A DNA stretch of 64,000 nt from Costus lasius. Its lineage: Eukaryota > Streptophyta > Magnoliopsida > Zingiberales > Costaceae. The notes under the pieces were generated by a model. It ran no database searches. It saw only the letters and a list, made by a program, of their open reading frames with translations, and was not told where the DNA came from. Shown piece after piece: positions 57,128 to 64,000 of the stretch; positions within the stretch are counted from its first letter, which is position 1, and every line of letters begins with the position of its first letter. The translations under genes were made by a program, and so were the position numbers. The DNA is taken from assembly GCA_027563935.2 (NCBI GenBank), contig CM050450.1, forward strand, positions 8,291,957-8,355,956, given 5' to 3'.

Positions 57128-57568
57128 GGAGAATTTTTTGCGGAGGGGCACCCCTATGCAGAGGGGCACCCCTTACTTTAGGAGAATTTTGCATAGGGGT
57201 GCCCCATTTTCCATTTTAAAATATGTTTTTTTAAAATTTTTTTTAGAAATGTTATTTACCTCCTAAGCTATTCAATGGTATAAATATTATGATATTTTAG
57301 ATCTTGTATACATATAAAATCTCTTATGCAAAAATTAATTTTTTTTATATAATAAATATTTTTTATCTTATATGTGATCTTGCTTAGGATATTTTATACA
57401 TATACAAGATTTAAGGTATCTCAATATTTATACCATTAGATAGTTTAAGAAGTAAACAATATTTCTAAAAAAAAATTTAAAAAAAAAATTTTAAAAAAAT
57501 TTAAAATAAAAAATGGGCCACCCTATGCAAAATTTGCGTAGGGTTGCCCCTCCGCAAAAAAATTCTCC
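57128..57568. repeat. foldback MITE
   Basis: GGAGAATTTTTTGCGGAGGG on the left is inverted at 57546-57568 (CCCCTCCGCAAAAAAATTCT). Arms continue inward for about 180 bases. CTTTA flanks both ends (57123-57127, 57569-57573). The left arm has a tandem duplication of its first part (GGGGCACCCCTTACTTTAGG). Confidence 0.8.
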
Positions 57569-57573
57569 CTTTA

Positions 57574-58399
57574 GGTTTTTGCGTTTGCGTTGGCCTCTTC
57601 TCCCTCGGCTCCAGACGCGCAAACGCGCGCTTGCGCAGCGTGGCCTGTGACCTCGATCGTCGGGGGCTGCTGCCACGGACGCGCTTGCGGAGGAGGGAAG
57701 CGGGTGGGGTTCAACCGCAAAGTGACAAAGCTGGTGACGGAGAGATTAATCTTCCCCGTGAGGGCTCCTTGGCCGCATTCACAGCTCACACCTTCACCCC
57801 ACCACTTGCCCTGTTGCATCCACGCCCCTCCTCCTCCGCCCGCTCACAAACAAGCCTCTTCTTTGACGCCTTCGCTGCCTTCCACCGCTCGCCTGATCAC
57901 GAGCGGATTCTCCCCCATCTCCCCCTTCCCTCCTCCCCCTCACGCTGACCTCCCAATTAATCAACTCCTCCCCCCCTAAATTATTATCCCCCTCCCCCTT
58001 TTCATTCTTATTCCAACAATTATTGCCTCCCTCTCTCTCTCTCTCTCTCTCCCTCTTGTCACTTGCACTGGAATCACCTCCTATTTTATCATAAACAACA
58101 GTACTATGCTCCCAGCTTAATTTGTGGCGATGGCGACCTTCTTGGGCACTTCAATGTTGGCCGCAGATGCCTCTCTAGACTATGCCACTGATACTATCAC
58201 CCATGGAGTTGAGTAGTTTAGCGAGCTAATCAATCATCCCCTTTTTTTTATTCTACTCTCTCCTTGTTTGTTTCCGCAGAAGAGAATGTTTGTGGGGTTT
58301 GCAAAAGCTGTGGGGGATTGGATTATCCTTCTGCACTCTTTCGCATGAATGAATTAAACTTTTAACAGCCACTTAATAGACCACTTAAGATGTATACTG
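57574..58399. other. GC-rich then CT-rich region upstream of the bHLH gene
   Basis: 57580-57950 is GC-rich with open frames on both strands but no recognised domain. A (CT)n run is at 58028-58052. A 28-codon frame starts ATGGCGACC at 58128 and ends before 58220; no homology seen. This may be the 5' part of an unseen gene or distal promoter. Confidence 0.4.
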
Positions 58400-58661
58400 T
58401 ATGAGTACTGTTCAGTCCTGGAGTTTTGGAATGGAGAGGGGCAGTCTCGACAGTTGAGCACCAAGCTGGCACATCATCAAAACATTTCTAGGTTATTCAT
58501 TGATTAGTCGATTAGTTTATAGCTGCGGCAACGCATGTGGCTGTGGGAGGAAATCACTGATCATAAATAGCGCGCAGAGGCCTCCCTCTCCTCCACTGTC
58601 TCTCTTTAAGTGGCCTCCACTCTGCGTATCAAAGAGAGAGAGAGAGAGAGGACTAACTAAT
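58400..58661 (+). promoter_or_regulatory. bHLH gene promoter and leader
   Basis: TCATAAATAGC near 58560 could act as a TATA box, about 100 bases before the ATG. A (GA)n tract at 58632-58650 lies in the leader, as in many plant 5' UTRs. Confidence 0.45.
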
Positions 58662-59485
58662 ATGGTGTCCAAGGAGCACAAGAGAGCTGCACTCAATGAG
58701 AAGCTTCAAGTCCTTCGCTCCCTCACCAACTCCCATGCAGTAATTACTTCCGTATTCTCACGCTTTTTGTTGCTGCAATCCGATTGCAGCTTTCTTTTTT
58801 GTTTCTTCTTTCTTTAGTTTGAAAGAGATAATCAGATAGCAGTACTTCAAGTTCTTGATCTTGTGGCAGCTGAGGAAGTCAGCAATCATACTAGAGGCTT
58901 CCAAGTACATCAAAGAGCTGAAGCAGAAGGTAGGGAGATTGAATCAAGAGATTGCAAGTGCGCAAACCACGGCTGACAAGATCCCCTTCCCCGAGGTATG
59001 GCTTACATGAATATAGGTTTTGTAGCTACTCGGGTTCCTTTAGTTCTTCGCATTCGCTCTGTGGAAATTAACCAGCTAAGGCATCGATCTGTCTGAAGGT
59101 GAATGTCAAAACCCTAGAGCAGGGATTCCTGATCAACGTGTACTCGGAGAAAAGCTGCCCGGGATTGCTCGCGTCTGTTCTCGAGGCCTTCGAGGACCTG
59201 GGCCTCAATGTGCTGGAAGCTAAAGCTTCCTGCACTGATGCGTTTCATCTCGTAGCAATTGGAACAGATGTAAGAGCCATTTCATCTGTTGTTTTATCGA
59301 GTTCCTCGACGTTCATCGACCATCTTAGTCGCATCTGATTACGAACAAAAATTCATTGAGAAACAGTGACTGACGAGGCTTCTGAAAATGTTTTGAAGCA
59401 GGGAGAAAGTGTGGATGCGCAGGTGGTGAAGGAAGCAGTGCAACATGCCATCGAGGGTTTCTTCCAAGGCAACGATCAAGAGTGA
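58662..59485 (+). CDS. atypical bHLH regulator with ACT-like domain
   Basis: Four exons, 58662-58739, 58870-58995, 59099-59269 and 59402-59485, all GT-AG and phase 0, give 152 residues. Residues 1-50 hold the helix-loop-helix (NEKLQVLRSLTNSHA, SAIILEASKYIKELKQKV); from about 69 an ACT-like fold follows (VKTLEQGFLINVYSEKSCPGLL, VLEAFEDLGLNVLEAKASCTDAF). The layout matches the small Arabidopsis proteins At2g40435 and At3g56220. The basic part (KEHKRAALNEK) lacks the usual His-Glu-Arg E-box contacts, so it probably acts by dimerising with other bHLH proteins in the nucleus. All conserved residues are intact and the splice sites are good. No close neighbours suggest a pathway. Confidence 0.92.
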
Positions 59486-61195
59486 TGAATGACGATGCTT
59501 AATTAATTGCAGTAGCTAGCAAGGCCATCATCGATCAAGTTAAGCTAATTCCGAGTCCTCCTCTTGTTTGACATATTTTGGAAATGACTGCAAAAAAGTT
59601 CTTGAATGACGGGTAAAGCATGCATGCATGTAATCTATGTACTCTCCATCCATGGCTAATGAGACCGCATGCGTGTATATGCATGGTTAGGTTATGGTAT
59701 GTGTATCATATACCGCAAATTTGGTTGCTTATTTGTTGAAATTAAATTGCATGACGCATGGACGTTTTGCACAATGGTCCTCAAGATCTTGAATGCCAAC
59801 TCAATGACTCATTCCCCCCTAGCTCTATATCCTTCCTGATATGTTTTGTACTATTTAGCCATTTTCTTCATCACATCTTCATTAATTTCAAATATATTTA
59901 AAAAACATTCAATGCCAAGGTCTAGCACATAGAGATGGTCATGTCAAATCATGATGAGTTGGCCTCTATGAGACAAGCGATCCTACATTGAACAATTGCA
60001 TAGTTTCTCTATGGGAAAGGCCCATTTCTAGTAGTTTGATTGGATAAAAATAAATTCGAGTCATCCAATCAAAATAGAAAAAAACAAAATTTATCTGTCT
60101 TTTCTATTTTGATAAATTGATGAAAAATTTAATCTTTCATGACACAACAAATCAAAATTTGACTCACTATATGCAATAGCTAATGTATTAAGTTATTCAT
60201 GATTATGGATTGTATACATTTCTAAACTAATGTGTTTGATTAATAGGACTAGTTATGAAGATTTAGTCTATGCAATAATCAAAGTATTCATCTATATAAT
60301 TGTGTGTATTTTTAGAAAATGCTCAAAGAAGTATTTTTGAAAAGTGAAAAAGGTGCCTAAAGAAACTAAGGGTCTTAATTATAAGAAAGAATATAATATT
60401 CATAATTAATCAAGAATTATCATGTCAATAATAATTAAAAAAAATTGATATTGTTGCCTAGATATATACCCTCTTTTTGTGATTGATTATGATTGCATAT
60501 GTTACCAAAATTGACAAAGAAAATAAAAAGGCCAAAGGCATAAAAGGAATTCAAGTCAACTCTCGCCCATAAATGGAATGTGGGAGTGAACCACCTTATT
60601 TGTAGTCCATCAAATGTTTATTAGAGACAAAAAGACATTGTTGCACATTTCACTTTTAGCTACCTTTCCTTATATAGTATTAGTATTATGCACCTTTTTA
60701 TTAGGACTTTGTGTCAAAAGTCCTACTTCCAAATGACACCCCCATAGTGAGTTAAGCCATATGTTCCTTTTATTTGATGTATGGCAATTTCCTCAATATT
60801 ATGAAAACATCACATAGTATCCATGCATCTATCATAATTGGGAGCCTTTTTAGTAGAAAGTCTATCATGAAAAAAAAATCACTAACAAAATGTAATCTTT
60901 ATGGTAATTATCCTTTGTAGATCTAGAATAATCTCCAACCTTCCCCGATACTATTTGTAGGATACATAAAGTTAACTTTATATACACTATATTGATTTCA
61001 TATTTAAATAATATCGTAAATTCTCTTAGTGCTGATGGTGAGATTGTTTGTCACCTATGGTTGAACAAAATATGTAAGATCAATACATTTTATATCTCAC
61101 AAGGCTGAAAAACTATGTAGTAAAGATGGTAGTGTCATTGAAAACAACGTTGTAGTTCCACCAAGCAATAGGTTATATTGATGATCATGGACTTA
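59486..61195. other. 3' region of the bHLH gene and noncoding spacer
   Basis: GCATGCATGCATG near 59618 and AT-rich sequence. 59770-59910 (CCTGATATGTTTTGTACTAT, CATTAATTTCAAATATATTT) faintly resembles the LINE tail at 55.3 kb. No gene seen. Confidence 0.45.
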
Positions 61196-61691
61196 GGGTT
61201 TGTTTGGCATAGTTGAAATTTTTAATTTTTGCTGACTAAAAAAGTGATGGTTGAAAAAGAGCTGGCTGGAAAAATTTTAAGGTGCTTGATAAAATCAATT
61301 TTTTAACCAACTAGCACCTTTGGCTAGCCATAAGCTAGAGGACAATAGCTTCTCAAGAAAGCAGTTGCTTCTGGGTTTAATTGAGCAATAGGTTATATTT
61401 ATGATCATGGACTTAGGGTTTGTTTGGCATAGTTAAAATTTTTAGCTTTTGCTGGTTGAAAAAGTGATGGTTGAAAAAGAGCTGGCTGAAAAAATTTTAA
61501 GATGTTTAGTAAAATCAATTTTTTGACCCACTAGCAATTTTGGCTAGCCATAAGCAAGAGGACAATAACTTCTCAAGGAAGTAGCTGCTTCTGGGTTCCA
61601 AACCTAAAAGCTGACAATCAAATACTCCAGCTTTTGAAAATCTACTTTTGCAACCAGCAGAAGCAGCTAAAAAGCTATGCCAAATGCACCC
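61196..61691. mobile_element. Tourist-like MITE with internal duplication
   Basis: GGGTTTGTTTGGCATAG at the left and CTATGCCAAATGCACCC at the right are inverted, flanked by TTA (61193-61195, 61692-61694). The first part is present twice: GATCATGGACTTAGGGTTTG occurs at 61183 and 61402, so about 220 bases, including the left end and its flank, were tandemly duplicated. Confidence 0.82.
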
Positions 61692-61793
61692 TTAATAGGA
61701 AGAATGTCTTTCTAATGTGAGAACATCTAGTTGTATTACTAATATTGTACTATTCCTCCATCTAAAATAAGAAGCACGAACTTAGCCTGTAGT

Positions 61794-63434
61794 TAGAGGT
61801 GGTCATGGGCCGTGCTCGGACCGGCTCGGGCTCGGGCCCGCCTCGGCCCGATTCCTGGCAGGTTGTGCCAGGCACGTCCCATTTCCAATCGTGCCGTGCC
61901 TTGCCAGGCACGGCAGCAAAATTTTGGGCCCGGCACAGCCCGCGGTACGTTTAGCCGTGCCGGCCCAGGCACGGCTCCGGCCATTGCGTAGCACAGATCC
62001 GGCCCGATGGGCCATGCCTAACCCGGCCCGAATGTGGCCCACGGGCCGACTTTGGCCCGCTTCATTAAAATAAATTTAAAAAATAATTAAAATATTAATT
62101 AATTAATTAATATAATTTTAATTTTAATATATTTTATTAAATTAATATTAATTTATTTATTAACAACACATGACTAAAGTTAAAACTAACTCGATTAAAT
62201 TTCATATTCATAAATTATACATTTAAGCTTAAATCAATTGCCAACATAATGGGCATAAACAATTGACCTGTAGCCAGCGACGTAAGCAGCTACTATGAAA
62301 GATGTGCGAGCATTATGTTAAGCATACTTGCTCTTCGTGCTCCATCTTCTCTATGCATATTGTGCACTCTATGTTTTCAGCTCTACCTCCTTCTTCAATA
62401 ATAAAAAACTCAAGTGACTCTTGTGCTTGGTTTGTTTCGATATATTGTTCCGGCTCATCGTTGATATTATCACTGTCCTCCTCACTATCACTTATTTCAA
62501 AGTCCTCATCCTCTATCTCAATCTCAACCCCAGAAGGGGAGAGAGAAGCCAAAAATTCTTATCTTGCATGATCAGATAAGTGGATAAAGTGTTCTTCAAA
62601 CCTGAATACATCAATTCGTATAATTTGACTAACACGTTCGATAATACTTAAAATAGTGATTCTCCATTGATCAGCATTGAAGAAATTTAAGGTAGATGTA
62701 AGGAAGATTGAACATTGAGAATTTGGCATAATGATAATTATCTTCACTCTTCTATTATCTATCATTTTTCTCTATGTCTCGTGCTCACCACGTGATAATT
62801 ATATTATAAAAGTAAATTAATTTAATACTTACTTGATCTTCTCCACGTCTAGTCACGTGGTGAGCACGAGGCATAGAGAAAAATGACTAGTCTAGACCGA
62901 GAGAGCATTGAATTCTTGATGGCTAGAAAGAAGCTTAAGTTTGAGTTCAATTAAGAAACTAATTGTAACTCAAGACTTAGAAAATAGATTAAGAGAATAT
63001 TAAGAGAGAATGAGAAATTATTCCAAAGCTAGTTGGAAACTTGTGCGAAGAAATGATAGGGTTGGGGGGTCAATTTATAGGGATGAATTGGGTGTATAAT
63101 TACATATTTATACCCTATTTTTAATTATTAAAAGGGGCTAAAATGGTAATTTTATACTATAAAGACAATTATATCCCTAACTTTTAAAATTTTTATAACT
63201 GTTATGAGGGCATTTAGGTAAAAATGCATGTTCATTCACGTGTCGTGCTGTGCCTGGCTCGGCCCCGCGTCCGTGCCGTGCCTGACCCGGCCCGTGTGTC
63301 GTGCTTGGCCCGGCACGCCCAAGGGCCACGGGCCGTGCCGTGCCCTTGATCAACGGGTCGTGCTGTGCCCGGCCTGTGTCGTGCCCGGCCGTGCAGGCCG
63401 CGGGCCGGCCCATGTCGTGCTGGGGCCACCTCTA
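61794..63434. mobile_element. hAT element, 1.64 kb, non-autonomous
   Basis: Ends TAGAGGTGGTCATGGGCC and GGGGCCACCTCTA are inverted. Flanks CCTGTAGT at 61786-61793 and 63435-63442 are a perfect 8-bp target duplication. Subterminal zones (61800-62060 and 63235-63430) are GC-rich arrays of GGCCCG/CGTGCCGTGCC phrases. The AT-rich interior has an acidic minus-strand frame (62552-62313, with DEDFEISDSEEDSD) and a second one at 62765-62559; neither is a clear transposase part, though they may be relics of the N-terminal region. Confidence 0.9.
62765..62883. repeat. inverted repeat inside the hAT element
   Basis: The 31-base arms 62765-62795 and 62853-62883 are inverse with one mismatch; each contains GTGCTCACCACGTGA or its complement. 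The 57-base loop is AT-rich. It may be a nested small element or a hairpin. Confidence 0.85.
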
Positions 63435-63442
63435 CCTGTAGT

Positions 63443-63879
63443 CCTATATTTCCCCATGTCGATCCTAAGAGGTATTCTACACTTTTAGTTTATGAGAGAG
63501 CTTTATTAAATCGATAATTCTCTTTCTCATATTAAAGAAAAGATAGACCACTAAGGAGCACTAAAAATTATAGGCCCATAGCGTAGAGGAAGCCCAAGAT
63601 ATTTCAGGGACGAATAAGCATAGCCATAATTTAGAAACCCTAAATCTCTCTCCGTATTTGCACAAGAGAAGCAGTTTTAGTTGAAAATAATGACCAAAGG
63701 ATATTTGAAAATATATCAATAACACAAATAATCCTTTTCTATCGAAAATATATATCACTTTACTTCTAAGAAGCATTCTCTTTTATACTTTGTATAAAGC
63801 ACAACCATTATCTTTTTTTTACAACCATTATCTTGAAAAAAAATTTTCTAGACAAGGTACCTGCCTAGAAAATCTTAGG
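63443..63879. other. noncoding spacer
   Basis: AT-rich, a short direct duplication of ACAACCATTATCTT at about 63801 and 63821. No gene seen. Confidence 0.45.
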
Positions 63880-64000
63880 TAGGGTTTATAATGCATAAAT
63901 CTTAAAGCGTGTAAGTGTGTGTGTGGGGGGGGTTTCTAGGTAGGGTTTATAATGCATAAATCTTAAAGCGTGTAAGTGTGTGTGTGTGTGTGGGGGGGGG
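63868..64000 (+). repeat. tandem duplication ending in GT and G runs
   Basis: A unit with TAGGTAGGGTTTATAATGCA and CTTAAAGCGTGTAAG, then (GT)n and a G run, occurs at about 63871-63932 and 63938-64000. The second copy has a longer GT tract and 9 G at the window end. Confidence 0.85.

Noticed and set aside
57544..57979. GC-rich frames before the bHLH gene as an exon
   Set aside because: Two overlapping frames and a reverse one are equally open, with no domain. It begins inside the foldback MITE end. Left as unassigned upstream sequence.
62313..62552. hAT transposase gene on the minus strand of the 61.8-kb element
   Set aside because: The short acidic frame has no catalytic or hATC motif; it may be a relict but cannot be called a transposase.

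Overview
The window is nuclear DNA from a flowering plant. It has spliced genes of plant families (LURP-one-related, an atypical bHLH regulator), AT-rich intergenic DNA, and dense remains of Ty3/gypsy, Ty1/copia, LINE, MULE, hAT and PIF/Harbinger (Tourist) elements. A monocot seems likely from the GC-rich captured gene fragments, but I cannot fix the species.

The core is a tandem array of four three-exon LURP-one-related (LOR, tubby-C2-like fold, DUF567) genes on the + strand at 1451-2415, 11924-13324, 23037-23989 and 36265-37222. Each has the same exon phases and the same promoter with W-box cores. The duplicated unit also carries AT-rich upstream and downstream blocks, and several orphan blocks without a gene (15.4-17.8 kb, 37.6-38.4 kb) plus a decayed exon 3 (about 13.83-13.98 kb) show that the array once held more copies. 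Copies have diverged at exon/intron edges: LOR2 reads into a GC-rich insert, LOR3 has an exon-1 echo in intron 1, and LOR4 has a 99-nt stop-free intron 2.

The spacers are filled with mobile DNA. Several elements can be delimited by terminal repeats and target-site duplications: a 2.85-kb MULE at 18105-20957 holding a palindromic minisatellite, a 0.97-kb TIR element at 31003-31969 holding a CDPK fragment, an LTR retrotransposon with a 655-bp interior at 40092-43433 and two related solo LTRs, hAT-type elements at 4026, 44460, 51679 and 61794, and Tourist MITEs at 32665, 55664 and 61196. A GC-rich insert at about 33.1-34.4 kb carries a broken ATL-type RING-H2 sequence. Coding remnants of gypsy gag, gypsy pol, copia pol and a LINE are recognisable but broken.

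The right end (57.5-59.5 kb) holds the only other intact gene found, a four-exon, 152-residue bHLH/ACT-like regulator. No rRNA, tRNA, CRISPR or prokaryotic features were seen. All splice sites were read by eye and by family similarity; no alignment or transcript data were available.
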